DNA from: Desulfobacterales bacterium
GTDB lineage: Bacteria; Desulfobacterota; Desulfobacteria; Desulfobacterales; Desulfosarcinaceae
DNA length: 64,000 nucleotides
Reading direction: 5' to 3'
NCBI GenBank assembly: GCA_016218685.1
Contig: JACRDD010000010.1
Coordinates: 1-64,000 of the forward strand
Part shown: positions 33,484-41,322 of the stretch, in pieces
Layout of the letters: every line of letters starts with the position of its first letter
How positions within the stretch are numbered: the first letter of the stretch is position 1
Notes under the pieces: generated by a model
Databases searched by the model: none
What the model saw: the letters and a program-made list of their open reading frames with translations, nothing else
Told to the model about the DNA's origin: nothing
Translations under genes and position numbers: made by a program

Positions 33484-33620
33484 ACAAATCAGAAGTGAAT
33501 GATTTTGTCGGGCTTTAACTTCTCCCCGGATACGCCAAATCGGTTATGAAAGCAACCCTTCGTCCATCCCAATTTAACCATCGCCCATATCACTGGCCGG
33601 AGCATTCTGGTTGGTGCGGC

Positions 33621-34709
33621 CTATTTGGCCGACATAGACAAGGGAATCACCGAGGTTCCCCGAGCTTCGGCGGTTTTGGTCATCAGATCCCGGCCGCTGC
33701 TCGGCGGCGCGGTGCGCTGCGCTTCGGATTTGAGTTGCAAGGCGATGGCCTCGGTGGGACAGGTGGTCACGCACAACCCGCAACCGATGCAGCGGTCGGG
33801 ATTCACCACGGCCGTCGCCTCGATGGTGATGGCCCCCATCTGGCAACGCTCCAGACACATTTCGCAGGAGGTGCACAATTCGGCGTCCACCTGGGCGAAG
33901 AAGTCGTTGAAGACCGCCTCGGCCGGGTTGGGCATTTTATTGAGGGCCCGCAGCACGCCGCAGCAGTCGCCGCAGCAGTTGCACATGCCGCCGGGGTTGA
34001 TCATGTTGGCCGGCTGGTTGACCAGGCCGGCGGCCTCGCTTCGGTCCAGCACGGCCAGGGCCTCCTCCTGGGTGATGTAGCGTCCCAGCTTGTTCTCCAC
34101 GTAGTAGTCGGCATGGGAACCGAAGGAGAGGCATACCTCCCGGGGCTTGTCGCAGCCTTTGTCCAGCAAGCCCTGCTGGACGCGGCAGATGCAGTCGGCC
34201 AAGGCGATTTTATCTTTGGTTTTGACGATCTCCCGGGCTTGGGCGTAAGGGGCCACGGGATGGGTCACCTGGATCGAGCGATGGACCGGTATGGTGCGCA
34301 GGGGCGGAATGTTTTTGCCCGGCGTGAAATCCATGAAGCCTTCCTCGAAATAGGCTTCGACCATTTCGGCCAATTCCCGATCCATGCTTTTAAGCTGAAA
34401 TTCGTAGGAGCCGATCACGAAGCCGACGGCCGCGTACTTGACGCGGTCTTGTTTGCGCTGCCGGAAGAGCAGCCCCTTTTGGGCCATGGTCTGGAGCATT
34501 TCCGCGGTCTGCCCGGGGTCTCGGCCGGTGCGGGCCGCCACTTCCTGGGGCCCCTCCAGCAGGAGGGACATTTCCAAGTACAACTGCGCTTCTTCTTCGG
34601 TAAAGAGCCGCTTGAGGATCTTGATTTCCACCCCCGAGGCGGTGGCCGGAAAGCCGATGGAGTACTGGTCGAGCTGTTCTCTTAATTTTTGGTATAAAGT
34701 TGCGTTCAT
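33621..34709 (-). CDS. 4Fe-4S ferredoxin-type protein of the acyl-CoA cluster
   Basis: 362 residues with AAGGAGGG before the ATG. The N-terminal part (about 1-110) looks like a winged-helix segment (LFTEEEAQLYLEMSLLL, TAEMLQTMAQKGLLF). The middle has scattered Cys (CICRVQQGLLDKGCDKPREVC, then MCNCCGDCCG, about 245-254). The C-terminus holds two bacterial ferredoxin motifs: C-T-S-C-E-M-C-L-E-R-C and C-I-G-C-G-L-C-V-T-T-C-P (about 285-330), enough for two [4Fe-4S] clusters. Proteins of this build are common in sulfate-reducer and syntroph genomes beside acyl-CoA genes, but I know no assigned function. It may deliver electrons to or from a reaction in the pathway. Located between the SDR and ligase genes, same strand. 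Confidence 0.75.
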   Translation of the reverse strand: MNATLYQKLREQLDQYSIGFPATASGVEIKILKRLFTEEEAQLYLEMSLLLEGPQEVAARTGRDPGQTAEMLQTMAQKGLLFRQRKQDRVKYAAVGFVIGSYEFQLKSMDRELAEMVEAYFEEGFMDFTPGKNIPPLRTIPVHRSIQVTHPVAPYAQAREIVKTKDKIALADCICRVQQGLLDKGCDKPREVCLSFGSHADYYVENKLGRYITQEEALAVLDRSEAAGLVNQPANMINPGGMCNCCGDCCGVLRALNKMPNPAEAVFNDFFAQVDAELCTSCEMCLERCQMGAITIEATAVVNPDRCIGCGLCVTTCPTEAIALQLKSEAQRTAPPSSGRDLMTKTAEARGTSVIPLSMSAK

Positions 34710-34743
34710 GGCACCCTCCTTGACTTTCTGCTTTCGGCTCGAT

Positions 34744-35547
34744 TTATACTTTCATCCCCGGCATATTGAGCGACGCCGTGTTGCCGCCATCCACCGGCAG
34801 CGCCTGTCCCGTAATGTAGCTGGCCTCGTCGCTGGCCAGAAAAAGAATGGCGCCGGCCACCTCTTCCGGCCGGCCGTAACGCCGCAGTTCGCAACGGCTG
34901 CCCAGCTTTTCTTCTTTACCTTTGGCCCGGGCATAGTCGAAGACCGGCTTGGTCATGCCGGTTTCGATCAAACCGGGGCAGACGGCATTGACGCGTACGT
35001 TGAAACCGCCCAGGTCGCAGGCAGACGTCATGGTGAAGTTGATCAAGGCGCCCTTGCTGGCGCTGTAGGCATTGCCGCCGGCACCCGAACGGATACCGGC
35101 CACCGAGGCGGTGTTGACGATGGCCCCGCGCTCGCTGGCAATAAGATGCTTGGCTGCATGCTTGGTCATGTAGACTGCGCCGAGCACGTTGACCGCATAG
35201 ACTCGCTGCCAGTCTTCGCCGTCCCACTCCTCGGGTCCACAGTACTGGCCGGTGATACCGGCGTTGTTGCAGACGATGTCAAGGCGGCCGTAGGTGCTCA
35301 CAGCCAGATCCACCAGAGCCCGGACCTCGGCCTCCACGGCCACGTTGGTTTTTTGAGCGACACCCGCGCCGCCCGCCTCCTTGACCATTGTAAGTGTCTC
35401 TTCCAGGGCTTTGTCCTGCATGTCGGCAATCACGACGGTTGCGCCCTCGCGGGCGAAGAGAACAGCTGCGGCTCTGCCGATGCCGCTGGCCGCGCCGGTA
35501 ATGATGGCCACTTTATCCTTCAGGCGGCCGGCTCTGGTTTGGCTCAT
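34744..35547 (-). CDS. Short-chain dehydrogenase/reductase (SDR)
   Basis: 267 residues, classical SDR size. The NAD(P)-binding motif is TGAASGIGRA (about 18-27), the structural motif is NNAG (about 95-98), and the catalytic triad is Ser in NTASVAG with Tyr-x-x-x-Lys in YSASKG (about 163-168). The acidic residue after the second strand (VVIADM) favours NAD over NADP. It ends with GQALPVDGGNTAS, the usual C-terminal pattern. In this cluster it is a good candidate for a 3-hydroxyacyl-CoA (acetoacetyl-CoA forming) dehydrogenase, by context only. AAAGGAT precedes the ATG. It lies between the dehydratase and Fe-S protein genes. Confidence 0.87.
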   Translation of the reverse strand: MSQTRAGRLKDKVAIITGAASGIGRAAAVLFAREGATVVIADMQDKALEETLTMVKEAGGAGVAQKTNVAVEAEVRALVDLAVSTYGRLDIVCNNAGITGQYCGPEEWDGEDWQRVYAVNVLGAVYMTKHAAKHLIASERGAIVNTASVAGIRSGAGGNAYSASKGALINFTMTSACDLGGFNVRVNAVCPGLIETGMTKPVFDYARAKGKEEKLGSRCELRRYGRPEEVAGAILFLASDEASYITGQALPVDGGNTASLNMPGMKV

Positions 35548-35634
35548 GGGAATTTATCCTTTCGGAAATCAACAACGGTACCCCTTTCCAGCAGCGGAAA
35601 GGGGTACCGTGGGTGCAAGCTACGCCATGGTAGG

Positions 35635-37131
35635 CTATTTACTCTTTTTCGCCAGGGCCTCACGATCGCCGCCGCTCATGCCGGCAATATACTTCACCAG
35701 CTTCTTGCGGGATTCGATGTCATACTGGGTGGTGATGGCAATCTGCTCCATAATGGGCGAACCGCCGCCGTGATAGTTGCCCACGTTGGTGATGCCGCCG
35801 GTGGCCGAGCAGAGCACATCGCCCAGATAGCGCCAGAACTGGGCCTGGTCTTCCACCGGCATGTTCGGATTGCGCTGGGTGTATTTGAGCAGCAGTTCGG
35901 CGGTCTCGGGATTGGCGAAATCCTTTTCGTGGGGGAAGGTGGCCACGACGCCGCCGGCGATGTCGCACAGCATCTCCGCCTCGCGATAGACCGCCTCGCC
36001 CGACAGGCAGCGGCCCACATTACAATAGATGGAGTGGGGAATGTAGGAGCCGGGACCATAGGGTTTGAAACCCACACCCGGAATGTACACTTCGGGTTTG
36101 CCCAGATCCGAGGCGGTGTAGCCGGCGGCATAGCCCAACTCGGTGGTCATGATGATCTCGGCCAGTTTTTCGCGCACGTGTTCGGCCTTGTGGACATTGT
36201 TGACCTCGGCCGCCAGGGCCGCAGTGCCCAGCATGATGTCGCCGATGGCCGGTTTGCAGCCCGAATAGGAGTGGCGGTGGAACAGGGCGAAGAGCAGGGC
36301 CAGGACGCCTCCGTGCTGATATTCGCCGGCCAGGAAGACCCGGTCCCAGGGCACGAAGCAGTTGTCGAAAATCATATAAGAGTCGGTGGAGCCCTGCACA
36401 AAACCGCGTTTGTAGTGCGAACGGGGGCGCAGGTTGTGGACGGTCACCACCTGTTTCAAGCCTTCCCAGTCGCCGGGAACGGCAAAGGCCACGGCATAAT
36501 CCTTATCCTCTTTGCGCAGGGCGCGGGTGGGAATCACCAGCACTTCGTCGGCCACCGAGGCTTCGGAAATGTGCACTTTGCACCCTTCGACCACGATGCC
36601 GTCCTTGCGCCGTTCCTTGATGCGCACATAGGCGCCCGGATTGGGCTGATCGGCCGGCCGCAGCATGCGGTCGCCCTTGACGTCGGTCTGGGCGGCGCAG
36701 CCCACCAGATCCTCGTTCTGGAAGCGGGTGAGCCATTTTTTGAAATTCTCGTGATATTGGGTGTCGCCCTTGTTCATCTTGTCGGCTTCATAGGAGACGT
36801 TGTAGACCGCGTTGGTGGCGTCGATGCCCATGCAGCGCTGAATGCAACCGCCCACCTTCTGGCACAGCATGCGGGTCATGTCCTGCTTTTTGTGCAGGTC
36901 ATCCTTGTTCTGATGGATGTGGTTGAAACGGTTGATGCGATTTCCGGTGAGGTGGGAAATGGCGGTACACAGCTCCTGGTTTTCAGGCTTTTCCGCCTCA
37001 TCGTAGGTGGTGCCGATGGTGTTAAGGCACGCCATCTGCAACTCATCGGTGCGGTCGATTAGTTCGCCATTGAAATAGATGTTGCGTTTCATCTTGGATA
37101 AACCCTGGATGTATTGCTGTTTTGTCCTCAT
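35635..37131 (-). CDS. abfD: 4-hydroxybutyryl-CoA dehydratase/vinylacetyl-CoA delta-isomerase homologue
   Basis: 498 residues from the ATG at 37131, preceded by GGAGGA. The protein belongs to the flavin-dependent 4-hydroxyphenylacetate hydroxylase superfamily, AbfD branch. AbfD from Clostridium binds a [4Fe-4S] cluster through three Cys and one His. The equivalents are all here: Cys96 and Cys100 in GGCIQRC, His285 and Cys292 in HRHSYSGCK. The neighbouring Tyr289 and Lys293 match residues important in AbfD catalysis. The oxygenase branch lacks these Cys, so the dehydratase role is well supported. The reaction is 4-hydroxybutyryl-CoA to crotonyl-CoA through a ketyl radical. First gene after the TetR regulator in the minus-strand cluster. 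Substrate could be a longer or branched analogue. Confidence 0.85.
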   Translation of the reverse strand: MRTKQQYIQGLSKMKRNIYFNGELIDRTDELQMACLNTIGTTYDEAEKPENQELCTAISHLTGNRINRFNHIHQNKDDLHKKQDMTRMLCQKVGGCIQRCMGIDATNAVYNVSYEADKMNKGDTQYHENFKKWLTRFQNEDLVGCAAQTDVKGDRMLRPADQPNPGAYVRIKERRKDGIVVEGCKVHISEASVADEVLVIPTRALRKEDKDYAVAFAVPGDWEGLKQVVTVHNLRPRSHYKRGFVQGSTDSYMIFDNCFVPWDRVFLAGEYQHGGVLALLFALFHRHSYSGCKPAIGDIMLGTAALAAEVNNVHKAEHVREKLAEIIMTTELGYAAGYTASDLGKPEVYIPGVGFKPYGPGSYIPHSIYCNVGRCLSGEAVYREAEMLCDIAGGVVATFPHEKDFANPETAELLLKYTQRNPNMPVEDQAQFWRYLGDVLCSATGGITNVGNYHGGGSPIMEQIAITTQYDIESRKKLVKYIAGMSGGDREALAKKSK

Positions 37132-37264
37132 TTTTCCTCCTCGTCCGGAAAGGCCGGAGACCAAATAATTGAAATAAATTGAACCGTCCTCATTGAGAGG
37201 CTCTAAACCGGCATCTGTTCTTGCTCAAAAGCGTAACAACAAAGAAACTGCCAGCTTGATAGAC

Positions 37265-37315
37265 TCTTAACAGTCGGACCCCGGTGGTGTCAATAAAAAA
37301 ACCGAACGCTCGCTC
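37265..37315 (-). promoter_or_regulatory. Promoter and candidate TetR-family operator upstream of abfD
   Basis: On the minus strand TTGACA (37293-37288), a 17-bp spacer and TTAAGA (37270-37265) form a promoter with a perfect -35. Just upstream of it, GAACGCTCGCTC (37304-37315, + strand) is a near-palindrome with GAACG/CG-TC half-sites of the kind bound by FadR/LiuR-like TetR regulators. A perfect GAACGTTC (37368-37375) is 53 bp further upstream. A TetR gene lies immediately upstream on the same strand. Confidence 0.45.
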
Positions 37316-37381
37316 TATTTTTTAGAATTATAGGGACGCTCCCCATCTCACCAGAACACAGTGCGGCGAACGTTCCGGCAG

Positions 37382-38095
37382 TTATTCCGGGGATAGAGAT
37401 TTTTTCATTAATTCCAGCACGAATTCGGCATATTGATCCACCGAGATGCCGCGCTTGGCGTATTTATATCGCTTGAGATACCAATCCTGGAGCATGGCTT
37501 GGATGACGCTGGCGGCCAGTTGGCCGTTGGGGGTACTGAAAACCCCTTCGGCCTGGCCCTGTTCGATGATGCTTTCGAAGACTTTTTCCAGGCTTAGGTC
37601 ACTGGCAACCGCTTTGTCCCGCTCGACTTTATTGAGATTTTTGGCCTCCATGAACGAGAAATAGTACCACGGTTGCATGGCTTCGCTTAAATACAGGTGG
37701 GTGAAAATGGCGGCTTTTAGCTTGGCCGGCACCGTGTGCTCCTCGTCTACCCGCTGTTTCAGGATGCGCTGGGAAATTGAGCGTTGCTGGTTTTGGAGCA
37801 TCTCCAACAGCTCGTCCTTGCTGGAAAAGTAGGTGTACAGGGCCCCCATGCTCAACCCGCTTTCGCGGCTCAGATCGCGCATGCTCATGGCCTTGAATCC
37901 TTTGCGATTGCTGATCTTCAGCACCGCGCCGAAGATTTTCTCCAGGTTCTTGACTACGGTTTTCTCTTTCTTAACCCGCATGGTTTCGCGGTTTTCGGCA
38001 ATGGTCTCCTGGTAGATATCCTTTTTGGAAATGGTGACGACGCGGTTGAACTCGGCATAGGTCATTGGCGGTTCCGTTTTTTTGGAAGCAACCAT
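37382..38095 (-). CDS. TetR/AcrR-family transcriptional regulator
   Basis: 237 residues. An unusual N-terminal lead of about 45 residues precedes the DNA-binding domain (about 50-110), which reads I-F-G-A-V-L-K-I-S-N-R-K-G-F, then MSMRDLSRESGLSMGALYTYFSSKDELL, the standard TetR helix-turn-helix. The C-terminal all-helical part (about 115-230) is the ligand and dimer domain, not conserved enough to name a ligand. In this position, next to acyl-CoA genes, TetR proteins commonly sense acyl-CoA and repress the cluster. GGGAGAG precedes the ATG. The gene is transcribed towards abfD with a 250-bp gap containing a promoter and GAACG-type palindromes. Confidence 0.87.
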   Translation of the reverse strand: MVASKKTEPPMTYAEFNRVVTISKKDIYQETIAENRETMRVKKEKTVVKNLEKIFGAVLKISNRKGFKAMSMRDLSRESGLSMGALYTYFSSKDELLEMLQNQQRSISQRILKQRVDEEHTVPAKLKAAIFTHLYLSEAMQPWYYFSFMEAKNLNKVERDKAVASDLSLEKVFESIIEQGQAEGVFSTPNGQLAASVIQAMLQDWYLKRYKYAKRGISVDQYAEFVLELMKKSLSPE

Positions 38096-38209
38096 GGGGC
38101 TCTCCCAAATCGTGGTCGCTAAGGTTTCTGGTAATCAGATGGCATCATTCAAGGACAGCGTTTCAATGCAGCGGAAAGGTATCACAATTTTTATTTTTTT
38201 GGAAATTTG

Positions 38210-38244
38210 TCAAAACGCCGCCCTCCTTTCAGCGCGACGGAGGG
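38210..38244 (-). terminator. Terminator-like hairpin after the TPR-like lipoprotein gene
   Basis: CCCTCC (38221-38226) and GGAGGG (38239-38244) pair on the minus strand, followed by CGGCG and TTTT (38217-38210 region). It lies about 60 bp beyond the lipoprotein stop. The stem is short and the T-run modest. Confidence 0.4.
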
Positions 38245-38305
38245 ACTGGGAATCAGACCATACAGGCCGGCTCGAACGACGGTGCGGATAATAAAAGGCG
38301 ACGAT

Positions 38306-39025
38306 CTACTTGGCTGCCTTGGATTGGTAAGCTGAAAGCATTTTGCGAAACGATTCTATTTGGGCAGGATGTTGGCGTTCTTGCTCCCCGGCATCAACGG
38401 CTTTCTCCATGTTGGCAACCGCAAGATCATACCGCCCTGCTTTGGCATAGGCCGCTGCCATGGCATCGAGAGATTTGGAACAAACATTGATTTCAAGCGC
38501 CTTTTGGGCAAGCGCCAATGCCTTTTGGACATCAATATATTTAGGGTCTGTCGCGGTTGAATGGAGGCGTGAAAGTTTGGAGTAGGCATTATCCAGGCTG
38601 GGGCACTTTTCGATGGCGGCATTGTAGTCCGCAACCGCCAAGTCCATGCGGCCGGCCTCTTGCCAAACTTCCGCTTTCATGGATATGAAAACAGCCTGGC
38701 CACAGCCGCCGGTGCTTTTCGCAACGAAGGGGAACTGTTGGTCGAAAAGCGTATTGACCTCATCGATTTTTCCGCGGCGCGCCAAAACCTCCGCCCTGTA
38801 GATAAGCGGCGTAATTCGAACAACACCGATGGTTTGCTTTGACGCCAGCAGCCGCTTGGATACCTCCATGATGGTGCCCTCGTCGCCACTCTCTTTGGCG
38901 GCATAGAGCCGGTTGAGATCTTCCCGGATGGCATCCCGTCCCGCATAGTCCTCAGGCGCACCGCCGCAAGCCAACAACGTTGTCAACAGGAGGGCCATAA
39001 GGCATCTGAAGAATGGTTTTTTCAT
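38306..39025 (-). CDS. TPR-like lipoprotein of unknown function
   Basis: 239 residues. The N-terminus is a lipoprotein signal peptide with lipobox L-L-A-C at about residues 17-20, so the mature protein is anchored in a membrane through Cys20. The remainder is helical with tetratricopeptide-like spacing: AEVLARRGKIDEVNTLFDQQ, AGRMDLAVADYNAAIEKCPS, ALAQKALEINVC and AGRYDLAVANMEKAVDAGEQ. Each has small residues at the positions typical of TPR units. Such proteins mediate protein contacts at the envelope. It lies 114 bp downstream of the SGNH gene on the same strand, with a strong terminator between, so it is probably transcribed separately. Confidence 0.75.
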   Translation of the reverse strand: MKKPFFRCLMALLLTTLLACGGAPEDYAGRDAIREDLNRLYAAKESGDEGTIMEVSKRLLASKQTIGVVRITPLIYRAEVLARRGKIDEVNTLFDQQFPFVAKSTGGCGQAVFISMKAEVWQEAGRMDLAVADYNAAIEKCPSLDNAYSKLSRLHSTATDPKYIDVQKALALAQKALEINVCSKSLDAMAAAYAKAGRYDLAVANMEKAVDAGEQERQHPAQIESFRKMLSAYQSKAAK

Positions 39026-39047
39026 CGAAGCTACCAGGGATCTATTG

Positions 39048-39077
39048 AAAAAAGCGCCACCGCGGATGCGGTGGCGC
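39048..39077 (-). terminator. Intrinsic terminator of the SGNH lipoprotein gene
   Basis: On the minus strand GCGCCACCGC (39077-39068) and GCGGTGGCGC (39063-39054) form a perfect 10-bp stem with a 4-nt loop, followed by six T (39053-39048). Textbook rho-independent terminator 62 bp after the stop. Confidence 0.9.
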
Positions 39078-39139
39078 CTGAAATCCGATCTTATATGTTG
39101 GTTGCATGCCGCGTCAACGTCGCGACGGACAAGCCTGGA

Positions 39140-39919
39140 TTAGTTGCAGCCGCCGCTGCTGGAGCTGGAAGAGGAGCCGGAGCAGGAGGTGGTTTGCTCG
39201 ATATTGTTGGCGACCATGGCGTTCCACATCAGATCGGCCAGTTTAGCGGAAGCCGCGTCGGTGGGATGAATGCCATCGGAGATGGTGTAGGTGGAAACAC
39301 GGCTCTTATCGAAGTAGGGATCGTCCTTGGGTTCGATGAACACCATTTTCACGCCGGGGTTTTTGGCGGCCATATTGGCAAACTCTTGTTTGGTGCGGTT
39401 CTGGAAAACATCGGAGACCACCCACAGGTTCCGGTCGGAAGAGTAGTAGTAACCCTGGTCGACGATGTTTTTAACGCCATCGTTGATCATGTCCTGCCAG
39501 AGGGAGTTATTAACGGCCTCAACCTTATTGATGATGTTGTAGCAGGCCTGCGAAAGCGTGCCGTTCGGGTAAGAGGCATCGCATGAGCCGTTGGCACCGA
39601 TGAGCACATCGTTGCCGCCGCCATTCATGAGGACGGTGCGGATATTGCGGTCGGCATTTTTGGCCTGGGTATACTGCGCGGGAATGGTCCTGACCAGGCC
39701 GCCTTCCATCTGGGCGCCGCTCACGTAATAGGTGCGATAGGATTGGTTGGACAGGTCTTCCAGCGCAACGGCCTCTTCGCCGGAGAGCGCGAAGATGGAA
39801 TCGCCGATCCACACGACGCAATTCTTTTGCGTCGCAGTAGGTGTACAGCTTACCGCAATCGCGAGTCCCGCCACAGCGAGTCCCAAAAGTGCCACCAGAG
39901 CCAATGATCTTCTTTTCAT
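39140..39919 (-). CDS. SGNH/GDSL-family lipoprotein
   Basis: 259 residues from the ATG at 39919, preceded by GGGAGGAAAG. A lipoprotein signal peptide ends at about Cys25 (AIAVSC). The body shows the SGNH esterase/lipase blocks: VVWIGDSIF (about 34-42, catalytic Ser), a Gly and Asn in NGGGNDVLIG (about 98-107), and the catalytic Asp-x-x-His in DGIHPTDAA (about 215-223). It ends in a short Ser-rich tail with a final G-G-C-N. Block order and spacing are normal, so hydrolysis of an ester (lipid, polysaccharide acetyl group) is likely. Substrate unknown. A strong terminator follows. Confidence 0.78.
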   Translation of the reverse strand: MKRRSLALVALLGLAVAGLAIAVSCTPTATQKNCVVWIGDSIFALSGEEAVALEDLSNQSYRTYYVSGAQMEGGLVRTIPAQYTQAKNADRNIRTVLMNGGGNDVLIGANGSCDASYPNGTLSQACYNIINKVEAVNNSLWQDMINDGVKNIVDQGYYYSSDRNLWVVSDVFQNRTKQEFANMAAKNPGVKMVFIEPKDDPYFDKSRVSTYTISDGIHPTDAASAKLADLMWNAMVANNIEQTTSCSGSSSSSSSGGCN

Positions 39920-40173
39920 TCTCTTTCCTCCCTTTGAAGTTAAACACCTCGGTAACTGTGTTTTCGATAGAAACCACACACTTTCCGCGAAGCAAAATTG
40001 CACATCTTTCACCGCCGATGAGGTAGATGTGAATCGCTTCTGAAGCCTTTATCTTTCTCGGGCCATGAATATCGAAATGAGGGCCGACGGACAATGGGGG
40101 ATTGCCTAAATATCGATCCTGAAACGCCTAATTTTCAAACCAAATCAGGATATAGTTACATGGAGCGGCTCGG

Positions 40174-41061
40174 TTATGCGAGGAAGATATCTAAAACGGA
40201 AGACTGCTTTGTTTTAAGATCATCCAAGTTGGCGACATGCTTTTTTACGGTTTCGGCATTCCACTCGATGCCGTGGGTGCGTGCCAGGGAAGCCGTTTCG
40301 GCGGCAAAACAGCCTTCGGGAAGCGAGTTCTCGTCTTGCGTGGCTTGGCTGCGGTCGCTGATATGCACCAAAAGATCGGCGAGATGGACGGCCAATGCAT
40401 GGGAGACCTGTACGCTGGCCATGGCAGGGTGGTGGTGGAATCCCACGGCCGATTGCAGATGTTGGGGAAATGCCCAGCGCTTGAGCAGTCGCAAGCCGAC
40501 CTCCTCGTGGGTTAAGCCTAAGAGTAATTTTTCGGCAGCCATGTGTTCCAGGCCGAAATTTCCGGTCATCTTCATCATTTTGACGAACTCCATGGGCAAC
40601 GCCACCACCATGACCAGCTTGCCGATGTCATGGATCAAGCCGGCCACAAAAAGCTCGCCGCCGGGCAACCGCATGGAACGGGCCAGCATTCGGCAGGCAA
40701 GGCCCGTGACGAAGGAGTGACGCCAGAAAAGGTGGGCGTCAAATCCGGGCACGCGACTGATCTTGCCGAAGTTGTTGAATACCGCAGAGGAGAGGAGCAG
40801 GTTGCGTACCTCATTAAATCCTATGACCACAATGGCTTGTTTTAATGTGGCGATTTCCCCGGATCGGCTGTAAAAAGCCGAATTGGCGAGTTTCAAGACT
40901 TTGGCGGTGAGCACGGGATCGACGGAGATCGCTTCCATGAGCTCCTGGGCGCCACTTTCAGGATCGGCGGTGATTTCCATGACCCGATTGACGACCATGG
41001 GCAGGGTCGGGATCGATTCGATGGCGGCGCTTATAATGGCGGCTCGGGCAGCGGTTGCCAT
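40174..41061 (-). CDS. HDOD domain signalling protein (second copy)
   Basis: 295 residues, one HDOD domain with the same architecture and many shared segments as the protein at 16028-16912: IPTLPMVVNRVMEITADPES opening, VLKLANSAFYSRSGE, VIGFNEVRNLLLSSAVF, FVAGLIHDIGKLVMV, LGLTHEEVGLRLLKRW and GFHHHP. It is therefore a paralogue. HDOD proteins act in signalling, often regulating motility or cyclic di-GMP responses, and have no proven enzyme activity. AAGGAA precedes the ATG. It is monocistronic and has a good sigma-54-type promoter upstream, unlike the operon-borne copy. Confidence 0.85.
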   Translation of the reverse strand: MATAARAAIISAAIESIPTLPMVVNRVMEITADPESGAQELMEAISVDPVLTAKVLKLANSAFYSRSGEIATLKQAIVVIGFNEVRNLLLSSAVFNNFGKISRVPGFDAHLFWRHSFVTGLACRMLARSMRLPGGELFVAGLIHDIGKLVMVVALPMEFVKMMKMTGNFGLEHMAAEKLLLGLTHEEVGLRLLKRWAFPQHLQSAVGFHHHPAMASVQVSHALAVHLADLLVHISDRSQATQDENSLPEGCFAAETASLARTHGIEWNAETVKKHVANLDDLKTKQSSVLDIFLA

Positions 41062-41159
41062 GGTTGGTTATTCCTTATCGAATTCAGCCAGTAAGATGCC
41101 TTTCAATGCGTTGAACCGAATCCGCTAAGGGATGTTTCGGTGCATGCAAAATGAATTGT

Positions 41160-41175
41160 AGCATTTTCGGTGCCA
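41160..41175 (-). promoter_or_regulatory. Candidate sigma-54 promoter of the HDOD gene
   Basis: On the minus strand TGGCACCGAAAATGCT (41175-41160) has TGGCAC at -24 and TGC at -12 with the required 10-bp GG-GC spacing. The predicted start near 41149 gives a leader of about 88 nt before the HDOD ATG at 41061. Confidence 0.55.
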
Positions 41176-41250
41176 TATGCAAGATGGGCCGATCGCTCGC
41201 GGAAAAAAATATTGGTTTCTAAAACCTTAGAAATGAAGGTTACGTAGGAA

Positions 41251-41279
41251 TTGAAAGTGCGCTTTATTTAGCGTATATG
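41251..41279 (+). promoter_or_regulatory. Promoter of the TolC/RND efflux operon
   Basis: TTGAAA (41251-41256), a 17-bp spacer and TATATG (41274-41279) give a fair sigma-70 promoter 44 bp before the GTG start of the tolC-like gene. Confidence 0.5.
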
Positions 41280-41322
41280 ATAGCCCTCTTATTTTTCTGA
41301 ACCCATTGAAGGAGAAACATCC

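Noticed and set aside
30581-33502. 973-codon plus-strand open frame over the thiolase and ligase genes
   Set aside because: Antisense to two well-supported genes and low in motifs. The same holds for 44665-46809 (minus) over the RND gene and 21674-23311 (plus) over the chemoreceptor gene.
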